Assembly: GCF_001940455.1 (NCBI RefSeq)
Contig: NZ_MKQR01000032.1
Span: 153,112 to 217,111, forward strand
Reading direction: 5' to 3'
Length of the DNA stretch: 64,000 nt
DNA from: Actinokineospora bangkokensis
Lineage (GTDB): Bacteria > Actinomycetota > Actinomycetes > Mycobacteriales > Pseudonocardiaceae
Positions within the stretch are counted from its first letter, which is position 1, and every line of letters starts with the position of its first letter. The notes under the pieces are model-generated. The model had not been told where the DNA came from and searched no databases. It saw only the letters and a list, made by a program, of their open reading frames with translations. This document shows, piece after piece, positions 7,278 through 18,500 of this stretch. Position numbers and translations under genes: made by a program.

Positions 7278-9296
7278 GTGGCTGGTGATGGCGTGACTGA
7301 GCGTGAGGTGGCTCGGGGGCCCCGCGGGGTGGGCGGGGTGGTCGGGCTCGTGGTGGTGGGCGTGCTCGCGGCGGGTGTTGTCGCCGTGGTGCTGCTCACG
7401 CTGACGGGTGGGGCCGCGGAGGTGTTGCCGGGGTTGCCGCAGTCCGATGCCTTCACCGGGTATGCGTTGACGCTCGTTCGGGTGGTTGCCGAGGCGGGCA
7501 GTGTGGTCACGATCGGGGGGTTGTTGTTCGCGGCCTTCTTCGTGCCGCCGCAGCGGTCGGGTGTGCTGGACGTCGGGGGGTACGGGGCGCTGCGGATGGC
7601 GGGGTGGGGGGCCGCCGTGTGGTTCCTCGGATCGCTGCTGCTCGCCCCGCTGACGGCGGCGGACGCGGCGGGGTTGGGCGTGGGGGACGTGCTGCGGACG
7701 GATGTGCTGGTCGACCTGGTGGGCGGGTTGGAGCAGCCGAAGGCGTGGCTGTTCACCGCCGGGTTCGCGCTGGTGGTGTGGGTCGGGACGCGGTTCGTGC
7801 TGAGCTGGGGGTGGACGGCGGCGCTGTTCTTCGTGTCCGTCGCGGGGGTGGCGCCGGTGGCGCTGACCGGGCACTCGGCCAGCGGCGGGTCGCACGACAT
7901 GGCGACCAACAGCCTGTTGTTCCACCTGCTCGCGGCCGCGCTGTGGGTCGGGGGGCTGATCGCGCTGCTGGTGCACGGGCGGCGCGGTGGGGCGCACCTG
8001 GGGTTGGCCGCGGCGCGGTTCTCGAAGGTCGCGCTGGTGTGCTGGGTGGTGATGGCCGCGTCCGGGGTCGTCAACGCGTTGATCCGGCTGCCGGTGCGCG
8101 ACCTGTTCACGTCGAGCTATGGGCTGCTGATCGTCGCCAAGACCGCTCTCCTCGTGGTGCTGGGCGTGTTCGGCTATTTCCAGCGCGAGCGGGGCGTCAA
8201 GGGCGTCGTGGAGCGGGGTGACCGGGGGGCGCTGCTGCGGCTCGCCGGGGTCGAGGTGCTGGTCATGCTGGTGACGATCGGGGTGGCCTCGGCGCTGGCG
8301 CGCACGGCGCCGCCCGCGTCGGTGCAGGTGCAGCCCGACCGCACGGAGATCCAGCTCGGCTACACCCTCGACGGGCCGCCCACCGCCGTGCGGCTGCTGT
8401 TCGACTGGCGGTTCGACCTGGTCTTCGGCACCGCCGCGCTGGTGCTCGCCGGGCTCTACGCGGTGGGGTACCGGCGGCTGCGGGCGCGGGGGATCAGTTG
8501 GCCGGTCGGGCGGGTGATCGCCTGGATGGCGGGCTGCTTCGTGATCCTCTTCGCGACCTCCTCCGGCGTCGGCCGGTACTCGCCGGCGGTGTTCAGCGTG
8601 CACATGGAAGCGCACATGATGCTCTCCATGCTGGCGCCGGTGCTGCTGGTGCTGGGCGCCCCGGTGACCCTCGCGCTGCGCGTGCTGCCGACCGCGGGCC
8701 GGGACAACCCGCCCGGGCCGCGCGAGTGGCTGCTGGCGGCGGTGCACTCGCCGGTGTCGAAGGTGCTGACGAACCCGGTGGTCGCGCTGGTGCTGTTCGT
8801 CGGGTCGTTCTACGGGCTGTACCTGACCGGGTTGTTCGACGCGGCGCTGCCCGAGCACTGGGCGCACCTGCTGATGAACGCGCACTTCCTGCTGGTGGGC
8901 TACATCTTCTACTGGCCGGTGATCGGGGTGGACCCGGCGCCGAACCGGCTGCCGCACCTGGGCCGGTTGGGCCTGGTGTTCGCGTCGATGCCGTTCCACG
9001 CGTTCTTCGGCGTGATCATCATGGGCATGGACACCGTGGTGGGCCTGACCTTCTACCAGTCGCTCGGGCTCACCTGGAACGCCGACCTGGTCGGCGACCA
9101 GCGCCTCGGCGGCGGCATCGCCTGGGCGTCCGGGGAGATCCCGCTGCTGCTGGTGCTGATCGCGCTGCTGGCGCAGTGGTCGCGGGCCGACGAGCGCGAG
9201 GCGCGCCGCACCGACCGCCGGGTGGACGAGGGCGGGTCGGACGACCTGGAGGCCTACAACGCCATGCTGCGCCAGATGGCCCGCGACAAGCGGTAG
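7278..9296 (+). CDS. Fused CopD / CtaG-type membrane protein (cytochrome oxidase assembly)
   Basis: About 672 residues with many hydrophobic helices. The N-terminal half (about 20-370) contains a CopD-like copper-resistance region (GHSASGGSHDMATN, then LAAALWVGGLIALL and SGVVNALIRLP). The C-terminal half (about 390-640) is a caa3_CtaG domain (HMEAHMMLSMLAP, HWAHLLMNAHFLLVGYIFYWPVIG, PFHAFFGVIIM) with the conserved membrane histidines. Actinobacteria often carry this fusion; it is thought to handle copper for cytochrome c oxidase. GTG 7278 is preferred because GGAGG lies upstream and the earlier codons read as Gly/Arg-rich non-membrane sequence. The stretch 7101-7277 holds the presumed promoter and nothing else I can identify. 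Confidence 0.8.
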   Translation: MAGDGVTEREVARGPRGVGGVVGLVVVGVLAAGVVAVVLLTLTGGAAEVLPGLPQSDAFTGYALTLVRVVAEAGSVVTIGGLLFAAFFVPPQRSGVLDVGGYGALRMAGWGAAVWFLGSLLLAPLTAADAAGLGVGDVLRTDVLVDLVGGLEQPKAWLFTAGFALVVWVGTRFVLSWGWTAALFFVSVAGVAPVALTGHSASGGSHDMATNSLLFHLLAAALWVGGLIALLVHGRRGGAHLGLAAARFSKVALVCWVVMAASGVVNALIRLPVRDLFTSSYGLLIVAKTALLVVLGVFGYFQRERGVKGVVERGDRGALLRLAGVEVLVMLVTIGVASALARTAPPASVQVQPDRTEIQLGYTLDGPPTAVRLLFDWRFDLVFGTAALVLAGLYAVGYRRLRARGISWPVGRVIAWMAGCFVILFATSSGVGRYSPAVFSVHMEAHMMLSMLAPVLLVLGAPVTLALRVLPTAGRDNPPGPREWLLAAVHSPVSKVLTNPVVALVLFVGSFYGLYLTGLFDAALPEHWAHLLMNAHFLLVGYIFYWPVIGVDPAPNRLPHLGRLGLVFASMPFHAFFGVIIMGMDTVVGLTFYQSLGLTWNADLVGDQRLGGGIAWASGEIPLLLVLIALLAQWSRADEREARRTDRRVDEGGSDDLEAYNAMLRQMARDKR

Positions 9297-9324
9297 TTGT
9301 CCACAGCCCCCCGAGCTGTCCACA
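9297..9324 (+). promoter_or_regulatory. Pair of DnaA-box-like sequences
   Basis: TTGTCCACA (9297-9305) and CTGTCCACA (9316-9324) match the DnaA-box consensus of high-GC actinobacteria (TTGTCCACA), same orientation, 10 bases apart, directly after the CtaG stop and upstream of the ssb-like gene. They could be a DnaA-responsive promoter element for the replication/repair gene or chance matches. Confidence 0.4.
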
Positions 9325-9398
9325 GGCCGCGAGCGCGGCTGGCCCCGGCCGCGCGCACCCGGCACCGTTGTCCGTACCGACGAGGGACGGAGACGGAC

Positions 9399-9785
9399 GT
9401 GAACGAGACGATGGTGACGCTCACCGGTTGGGTCGTGGCCCCGGTGGAGCAGCGGCGCTACGAGGAGGGCAAGACGCTCTCCCGCTTCCGCATGGTCAGC
9501 AAGGAGCGGCGTTACGACGCCGACACCGCCGCCTGGGTCGACGGGCACCAGTTCTACTGCGAGGTGCAGTGCTGGGACCGCTTCGGCGAGAACGTGGCCG
9601 CAGGCCTGGGGCGCGGTGACCCGGTGGTGGTGCACGGCAGGCTGCGGGTGGAGGAGTACGAGTGGGAGGGCGCCCAGCGCACCACGCTCGTCGTCCGGGC
9701 CTCCGCGGTCGGCCGCAACCTGCGCTTCCCCCGGCCCGCCGACGCCGAGCCGATCGGCGCCGACGCGGCCGCGGACGCGGCGTGA
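9399..9785 (+). CDS. ssb: Single-stranded DNA-binding protein
   Basis: The protein has 128 residues, essentially a lone OB fold: VTLTGWVVAPVE, SRFRMVSKER, FYCEVQCWDRFGENV, GDPVVVHGRLRVEEYEWEG and RTTLVVRASAVGRNL. The long acidic DDDIPF tail of the main replicative SSB is missing, so this is the accessory SSB type (Rv2478c/SsbB-like) that acts in recombination or competence-like processes. GTG 9399 was chosen because AGGGACGGAGA precedes it and the family starts at this strand. Two DnaA-box-like sites lie upstream. Confidence 0.9.
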   Translation: MNETMVTLTGWVVAPVEQRRYEEGKTLSRFRMVSKERRYDADTAAWVDGHQFYCEVQCWDRFGENVAAGLGRGDPVVVHGRLRVEEYEWEGAQRTTLVVRASAVGRNLRFPRPADAEPIGADAAADAA

Positions 9786-9859
9786 GGGGTGTTTGCCGTG
9801 GTCACGACGGGGGAAGCCCCCAGGCGGGAGTTCCGACGAGCAGCAGGAGGAGCGACGCC

Positions 9860-10114
9860 GTGGCGAGCAGCATCAAGGACGAGAAGACCTACCGGGAGCT
9901 GCGGGACAAGGGCGAGTCGAAGGAGAAGGCCGCCCGCATCGCCAACGCCTCCGCCGCGCGCGGCAAGCGGGCCGTGTCGGCCAAGGGCGGGCACAGCGGC
10001 TCGTACGAGGACTGGACCGTGCAGCAGCTGCGCAAGCGCGCGGGGGAGATCGGCATCGACGGGCGCTCCGGCATGCGCAAGGAAGAACTGGTCAGGGCGC
10101 TGCGGGAGCACTGA
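9860..10114 (+). CDS. Small Rho-N/SAP-like protein
   Basis: This 84-residue basic protein has two parts. Residues 1-40 (IKDEKTYRELRDKGESKEKAARIANA) match the short DUF7218-type proteins common in actinobacteria. Residues 48-84 (DWTVQQLRKRAGEIGIDGRS then KEELVRALRE) match the Rho N-terminal/SAP helix-loop-helix that binds nucleic acids. GTG 9860 has a strong AGGAGGAG site. It may be a small chromatin or RNA-binding protein. The neighbours, an SSB and a ribosome-associated ABC-F ATPase, fit nucleic-acid handling. Confidence 0.75.
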   Translation: MASSIKDEKTYRELRDKGESKEKAARIANASAARGKRAVSAKGGHSGSYEDWTVQQLRKRAGEIGIDGRSGMRKEELVRALREH

Positions 10115-10196
10115 CGGGCGCTCGGGCCGCCCCCGGGCGCGGGCGAAGCCCCTGCCGCGCTCACGGCGCCGGGCCGACCACTCTACGATCGCGGGC

Positions 10197-11873
<1,677 letters not shown>

Positions 11874-11885
11874 GGGGCCTGCGAC

Positions 11886-14800
11886 GTGGCGGCCTGGAAC
11901 ACCGAGCCCGCGGTGGTCGACGCGGACGAGCGCGCGGCGCTCGTCCGCGGGGCGGACCGGCTGCGGTGGAGCGCACCGGAGGTCGCGGTGCCCTTCGCCC
12001 AGCGCGCCCTCGCCGGTGCCGACGCCGCCACCGCGACCCGGGTCCGGGTCCTGCTGACCACCGCGCTGGTCCGCCTCGGCCGCCCGGCCGAGGCGGTCCG
12101 GCACGGGGTCGCCGCGCTGCGCCCGCCCGCGGGCCCGGTCGACGCCGCCGGGGTCGAGTCCGAGGCCACGGTCCGCACCGCCCTGGCCGCGGCCGCCCTC
12201 GCCCTGGGCGACCCGCTGGTCGGCGTGGAGCTGCTGCGGCCGGTGCTGGCCTCCGAGGCCGTCCGCGAGGCGACCAGGGCCGACGCCCTCACCGGGTTGG
12301 CGGCGTGCACCACGCACGTCGGCGGCCGCGACGACCTGGAAGACGCCTTGGCCGAGGCCGACCGGCTGCTGGCCGCCGACGCCGCCCTGGACCAGGACGA
12401 GCGGCGGCTGCGGCGGGCGCTGCTCGCCGCGGGCACCGCCGCCTACCACCGCCGCCACGGCGACCCGGAGGCGGCGGAGGAGACGGCCAGGGACGGGCTC
12501 TCGCTGCTCAACCGGGTGTCCGGGGCGGCGCCCGACGGCGGGCTCGTCCGGGCCCGGCTGACCTGGGAGTTGGTCGGCGCCGTGCTCGACGAGGGCGACC
12601 TCGCCGAGGCGGAGGCGCTGGCCGCGGACGCGCTCGCCCTGCCGGTCCGGGCGGCCGCCGCGCCCGCTCTCGGCCGGGTGCGGTTGGCGCTGGCCACCCG
12701 GGTGCACCTGCCCGCGGGGCGGGCGGAGACCGGGCGGGCGCTGCTGGTCGACGTCGTCCGCGCGGCCGAGCGGCACGGGCTGCACTCGCTGCTGGCCGAC
12801 GCGTGGACGCTGCTCGCCGGGGCCGAGGAGGAGGCCGGGCACCCCGTGGAGGCGCTGCACGCGCTGCGCTCGGCGCGGGCCGCCGAGTACCGCACCCTCA
12901 CCACCGCCCAAGAGGCGCGGGCGCTGCTCACCACGGCTGTCAGCGGTGCGACGGACGCCGAGCAGGCCGTGGAGCTGCTGCGCGACACCGTCGTCCGCCC
13001 ACCCACCTACTCCCCGCCGCACCAGGTCCCGTCCCCGCGCCCCGCGCCCGCCGAACCGGACGCGGACCCCGGGCCGCCCGCGGGCGCGGAACCGGCGGCG
13101 CAGAGCGGGAAGGCTGAACCGCAGGAGCAGGCTCCCGAGCCGGACACCGAGTACGCGCTGACCCTGGTGCGGATCGTGGCGCAGCCCGGGGACCAGGCGC
13201 CGGTCGGCCTGGAGGCGCTGCTCAACGCGCTGGCGACGCACGTGCGCGGCCTGGCGCCGGACAACGCCGAGCTGATCCGCGGCGACCAGGGCGAGTTCGC
13301 CGTCCTGCTGCCCGGGGCGCCGCGCACGGCCGCCGAGTGGTTGGCCGACACCGTGCGCGAGGCGGGCGGCGGCGACTGGTTGCCCGAGCGCGCGGGCAGG
13401 CCGGTCGGGGTCGCCACCGGCGTCGCGACCCGGCTGGGCAGCGTGGACGGGCCGGTCGGCGGGGTCGACGCCCTGCTGGTCGCCGCACGCGCCGCGCTCA
13501 CCGAGCCCCGCTTCACCGCCCCCAAACCCCAGCAGCCCGAGCCCCAGCAGCCTGAGCCCCCGCAGCCCGAGCCGCGGACCGCGCCCGCCGAGGCGGCGGC
13601 CGAGCCGTCGACCCACCCGATCCCGCCCCCGGGCACGCTCGGGCGCCGGGCCTCGCGGCGGGCGAGCGAGGAGATCCGCAGGCCGTCGGCCGCCGAGCTG
13701 TCCGCCGCGGCCGACAGCGAGGACGTGGCCTCGGTGCTGTCGCGCTCGGGTGTCCTCGGCACGCCCACCAGCGGGGGCAGGCGCCGGGCCGAGGACCTGC
13801 CGTTCGGGGGCGAGGACCCCACGGTGCTGCCGGAGGTCGAGGGGCCCGCGGCCGCCCAGGCGACCGAGGCGGCCCCGGCGAGCGGTGCGGACGGCGCGGC
13901 CGGGGACGCCGAGTCCCGGCACGCCGACGGCACCGACGCCCAGGCCATCCTGCGCCGGTTCGACAGCGCCGAGATCCGCCGCGCCACCGGCCGCGCGCCC
14001 CGCTCCGAAGGCGGGGTGCGGCACCGGCCGGAGACCACCGGCGGCCAGCGGCGCGCCGACCGCACCGGCGCGGGCACCAGCGACACCGACCGCCTGCGGC
14101 GCCGGTCGCAGACCCCCGACGCCGACGCCCGCTCGGTGCTGCGCCGCTTCGACACCGCCGAGCTGCGCCGCCGGGTGCAGCAGGCCAGCGCCAAGGCCGA
14201 GGCGAGCAGGCGCACCGACACCGCCAGCGTCCGCAGGCGCGGCCAGGACGCGGTCGCGGGCCCCAACACCGACCCGACGACCGGGCCGGTCGACGTGCAG
14301 TCGGTGCTGCGCCGGATGGACTCGGCCGACACCCCGGCGGACCCGGCCGGGACGGCTGCCGACGCGCAGCCCGCGCCCACCGGCCCCGCTGACCCGGTCG
14401 AGCACGCCCCGCCCGCCGCCAAGCCCGCCGACAAGGTGCCCACGCCGCCCACGGGCATCGACGTGCAGGAAGTGCTGCGCAAGTTCGACAGCGGCGAGAT
14501 CCGCTTCGGCGGGCGCAGACCCGCCGCGCCCCAGCAGGCCGCCGCGCCCCAGCAGGCCGCCGCGCCCCCGCCCGCCCCCGAGCCCGCAGCGGGCAAGGCC
14601 CAGCAGGTCAGCGACGCGCAGTCCGTGCTCGACCGCTTCGGCCTCACCCCGGGCGAGGGCGGGCGCAGGCGTGCCCCGGACGAGGGGTCCCCCGAGGCCG
14701 GCGCGGACCTGCCCGCCACGCCGCTGCCGGAACCCGCGGTCGCGCTGCCCCCGTTCCCCGCCCTGTCGGACACCCCGTCGCTGGCGCTGCCGGAGCCGCC

Positions 14801-15341
14801 CCCGCTGCCCGCCGCCACCGTGCCGACCCCGCCCGGGTCCCCGGACGTGCCGACCCCGCCGAACCCGGACACCCAGCCCACCCCGCCCGAGGTCGCGCCC
14901 CCGCCCGGCAGCGACGAGCCGGTCGGGGACCCCCTCCTCGACCCGCCCACGAGCCCGGTGCCCGCCCTGCCGAGCCCGGTCGAGCCCGTGCCGGACAACG
15001 TCGCCCGGCTCGCCGACCGGCGCTCGATCGACTTCTCCGCCCGGCTGCGCGGCCTGCCGCGCCCGCCGGAGGTCGAGGCCCGCCCCGCCGACGCGCCCGC
15101 GGCCGAGGCGCCCGCCAAGCGCGGTGGCAGGCGCGAGCGCACCGCCTCCAGCGACCTGGCCGACCTGCTCGCGGAGGCGATGGCCGCCTACCAGGCCACC
15201 CAGCCCGACGAGCGCGACGGCTGGCGCGGCGGCGAGCAGGCCGACGAGCAGCAGGTGTCCGGTCGACCCGTGCCGCCGCCCGGCGCGCGCGGGCGGCACC
15301 GGTCCTCCGAGTGGGCGCCCGCCGACTTCGACAGCGGGTGA
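11886..15341 (+). CDS. Large protein: TPR-like N-terminus, degenerate GGDEF-like domain, disordered tail with repeated LRRFD motifs
   Basis: 1151 residues starting 12 bases after ettA. Residues 1-370 are Ala/Leu-rich helical pairs resembling TPR or SARP-type repeats. Residues about 418-545 resemble a GGDEF domain, but the signature is degenerate (GDQGEFAVLLPG instead of GGDEFAVLLP), so cyclase activity is unlikely. Residues 545-1080 are Pro/Ala-rich and probably disordered, holding five copies of a short motif (D-x-QSVLRRFDSAEIR type; near residues 684, 746, 802, 858, 909) and a weaker one near 611. The last 80 residues or so hold a helix (DLADLLAEAMAAYQ). It may be a scaffold or signalling adaptor. 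I recognise no named protein. Confidence 0.7.
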   Translation: MAAWNTEPAVVDADERAALVRGADRLRWSAPEVAVPFAQRALAGADAATATRVRVLLTTALVRLGRPAEAVRHGVAALRPPAGPVDAAGVESEATVRTALAAAALALGDPLVGVELLRPVLASEAVREATRADALTGLAACTTHVGGRDDLEDALAEADRLLAADAALDQDERRLRRALLAAGTAAYHRRHGDPEAAEETARDGLSLLNRVSGAAPDGGLVRARLTWELVGAVLDEGDLAEAEALAADALALPVRAAAAPALGRVRLALATRVHLPAGRAETGRALLVDVVRAAERHGLHSLLADAWTLLAGAEEEAGHPVEALHALRSARAAEYRTLTTAQEARALLTTAVSGATDAEQAVELLRDTVVRPPTYSPPHQVPSPRPAPAEPDADPGPPAGAEPAAQSGKAEPQEQAPEPDTEYALTLVRIVAQPGDQAPVGLEALLNALATHVRGLAPDNAELIRGDQGEFAVLLPGAPRTAAEWLADTVREAGGGDWLPERAGRPVGVATGVATRLGSVDGPVGGVDALLVAARAALTEPRFTAPKPQQPEPQQPEPPQPEPRTAPAEAAAEPSTHPIPPPGTLGRRASRRASEEIRRPSAAELSAAADSEDVASVLSRSGVLGTPTSGGRRRAEDLPFGGEDPTVLPEVEGPAAAQATEAAPASGADGAAGDAESRHADGTDAQAILRRFDSAEIRRATGRAPRSEGGVRHRPETTGGQRRADRTGAGTSDTDRLRRRSQTPDADARSVLRRFDTAELRRRVQQASAKAEASRRTDTASVRRRGQDAVAGPNTDPTTGPVDVQSVLRRMDSADTPADPAGTAADAQPAPTGPADPVEHAPPAAKPADKVPTPPTGIDVQEVLRKFDSGEIRFGGRRPAAPQQAAAPQQAAAPPPAPEPAAGKAQQVSDAQSVLDRFGLTPGEGGRRRAPDEGSPEAGADLPATPLPEPAVALPPFPALSDTPSLALPEPPPLPAATVPTPPGSPDVPTPPNPDTQPTPPEVAPPPGSDEPVGDPLLDPPTSPVPALPSPVEPVPDNVARLADRRSIDFSARLRGLPRPPEVEARPADAPAAEAPAKRGGRRERTASSDLADLLAEAMAAYQATQPDERDGWRGGEQADEQQVSGRPVPPPGARGRHRSSEWAPADFDSG

Positions 15342-15502
15342 CCGGCAAGGGGGTCCACGTGGTTTCTCAGCCACCGGATCAGGCATGAAAACTGACATTA
15401 TCCGGAGATTCACCGGGAGCGGGCCGCTTCCGGCGTAGGATCTCGCGCGCGAGCCGTTCGTGGCACAACGACGTGCCACCACCGATGTGGAGCTGAACAA
15501 CC

Positions 15503-18500
15503 ATGACCTCGACTGGTTCCCCGACCCGCCTCGACGCAGCCGCCCCCGGCACGCAGGCGGGACGACCGGTCACCAGCAGCCCCGAGCAGACCCGCGACGA
15601 CCTGATCGAGCGCGCCGCCGCCCACGCGCCCGACATCGCCGACCTCATCCGCCTCTACTACCGCCACCTGCCGCCGGAGGACGTCCTCGACGCCGACCCG
15701 GTCGACCTCGTCGGCGCCGTGCGCGCGCACGCCGACCTGGCCGCCGCCCGCGTCCCCGGCCGCGCCACGGTGCGCCTGGTGAACCCCACCGCGGGCACCG
15801 ACGGGTGGTCCTCGCGCGGCACCGTCGTGCAGCTGGTCACCGACGACATGCCCTACCTGGTCGAGTCGGTGACCGCCGAGCTGGTGCGCTGCGGCCTGCA
15901 GGTGCACCGCGTCGTCCACCCGATCGTCGTGGTGCGCCGCGACGTGGCGGGCGCGCTGCGCGAGGTGCTGCCCACCGCCGACCCGATCACCCCGCCCGAG
16001 GGCGCCTTCGCCGAGTCCTGGATCGACATCGAGGTCCTGGACCTGGTCACCGATGGCAGCCGGGCGCGCGAGGTGGAGAACGCCCTGCACTCGGTGCTCA
16101 CCGACGTCCGCGAGGTCGTCGAGGACACCGCGCGGATGACCGAGACCGCGCTGGCGCTGGCCGCCGAGCTGACCGACGCCCCGCCGCCGCTGGACCCCGA
16201 GGTCGTCGCCGACGGCGCCGCCCTGCTGCGCTGGCTGGCCGACGGGCACTTCACCTTCCTCGGCTACCGGCGCAACGAGCTGGTGCGCCCCGACGGCGCC
16301 GCCGAACCCGCGGTGCGCGCCGTGCTGGCCAGCGGCCTGGGCGTGCTGCGCCAGGACAGCCTGGCCGCGCGCAGCCTCACCGCGGGCCCGGACGCGCTCG
16401 CCCACGCCCTCGGCAAGAACCTGCTCGTGCTCACCGAGGCCAGCGCGCCGTCGACGGTGCACCGCTCCACCTACCCCTACTACGTCGGCGTGAAGACCTT
16501 CGACGCCGACGGCGAGGTCACCGGCGAGCACCGCTTCCTCGGCGTGTTCACCACCAGCGCGCTGCACGAGGACGTCCTCGACATCCCCGTGGTGGAGCGG
16601 CGGGTGCGCACGGTCATCCACCGCGCGGGCTTCCCGATGGACTCCTACTCCGGGCAGCGGATGCTGGAGGTCATCCAGAACTGGCCGCGCGCGGAGCTGT
16701 TCTCCACCGAGACCGAGGCGCTCTACGCCACCGCCACCGGCGTCATCGCCCTGGCCGACCGGCGCAGGCTGCGGCTGTTCCTGCGCCGCGACACCTACAA
16801 CCGCTTCTACACCTGCCTGATCTTCCTGCCGCGCGACCGGTACACCACCACCTCGCGCATCGCCATGCAGGGCGTGCTGCTGGAGGAGCTGCGCGGCACC
16901 AGCGTGGAGTTCAGCACCCGGCTGGGCGAGTCGCCGCTGGCGCAGGTGTACTTCATCGTCCACACCGACCCCGCCCGCACCACCGCGGCCGACGTCACCC
17001 GCATCCAGGAGCGGCTGACCGAGGCGGTGCGCGGCTGGGACGACCGGATGGTCGAGGCGCTGCTGGCCGAGCAGCGCAGCCGGGTCGAGGTCGGCGGCGC
17101 GATCGGCGCCGAGTCGGCCACCGAGCAGGGCCAGCGCTTCGCGGAGGTGTTCCCGGAGGCCTACAAGGAGGACTTCAGCGCCGACGTGGCCCTGGCCGAC
17201 CTGCGCGAGCTGCAGGAGATCGGCTCCAGCGGGCAGCTGCGGATGTCGTTCTACGTGCCCGAGGACGCCGCCGCGGGCGAGCGCCGGTTCAAGCTCTACC
17301 TCGCGGGCGCGGGCATCACCCTGTCCGACGTGCTGCCGGTGTTGCAGCGCATGGGCGTCACCGTCGTCGACGAGCGGCCCTACGAGCTGCGCGGCGAGGG
17401 CGGCACCCGCTGGTGGGTCTACGACTTCGGCCTGCGCATCGACCCGGCGCTGCTGGAGGCCCGCCGCGACGAGGACCCGGAGCGGCTGCGCGCGGACTTC
17501 CAGGAGGCCTTCGCCGCCACCTGGCGCGGCGACGCCGAGTCCGACCGGTTCACCGGCCTGGTGCTGCGCGCGGGCCTGACCTGGCGGCAGGCGTCGGTGC
17601 TGCGCGCCTACTCCCGCTACCTGCGCCAGGCCGGGGTGCCCTACAGCCAGGAGTACATCGAGGACGCGGTGCTCGCCCACACCCGGGTGGCCACCGCCCT
17701 GGTGCGGCTGTTCGAGACCTCGTTCGACCCGGCGCTGCCCGCGGCGGGCCGCGAGCAGCAGGTGGCCACCCAGGTCGCCGAGATCACCGAGATGATCGAC
17801 GAGGTCACCAGCCTCGACCAGGACCGCATCCTGCGCAGCCTGCTCACCGTCATCCGGGCCACCCTGCGCACCAACTACTTCGTCCGCGGCGACGACGGCG
17901 CGCCCCGGCCCTACCTGGCGGTGAAGCTGGAGCCGCGGGCGATCCCGGACCTGCCCGAGCCCCGGCCGCGGTTCGAGATCTTCGTCTGCTCGCCCCGGGT
18001 CGAGGGCGTGCACCTGCGCTTCGGCGCGGTGGCCCGCGGCGGGCTGCGCTGGTCCGACCGCCGGGAGGACTTCCGCACCGAGGTGCTGGGCCTGGTCAAG
18101 GCGCAGGCGGTGAAGAACGCGGTGATCGTGCCGGTGGGCGCCAAGGGCGGGTTCGTCGTCAAGCGCCCGCCCGCCCCGACCGGCGACCCCGGCCTGGACC
18201 GCGAGGCGTTCGGCGCCGAGGGCGTGGCCTGCTACCGGATGTTCATCTCCGGCCTGCTCGACCTCACCGACAACCTCAGCCAGGGCGAGACCGTCCCGGC
18301 CAAGGACGTGGTGCGCTACGACGGCGACGACAGCTACCTGGTCGTGGCCGCCGACAAGGGCACGGCCACCTTCTCCGACATCGCCAACGAGGTCGCCTGC
18401 TCCTACGGGTTCTGGCTGGGCGACGCGTTCGCCTCCGGCGGCTCGGTGGGCTACGACCACAAGGCCATGGGCATCACCGCCAAGGGCGCGTGGGAGTCGG

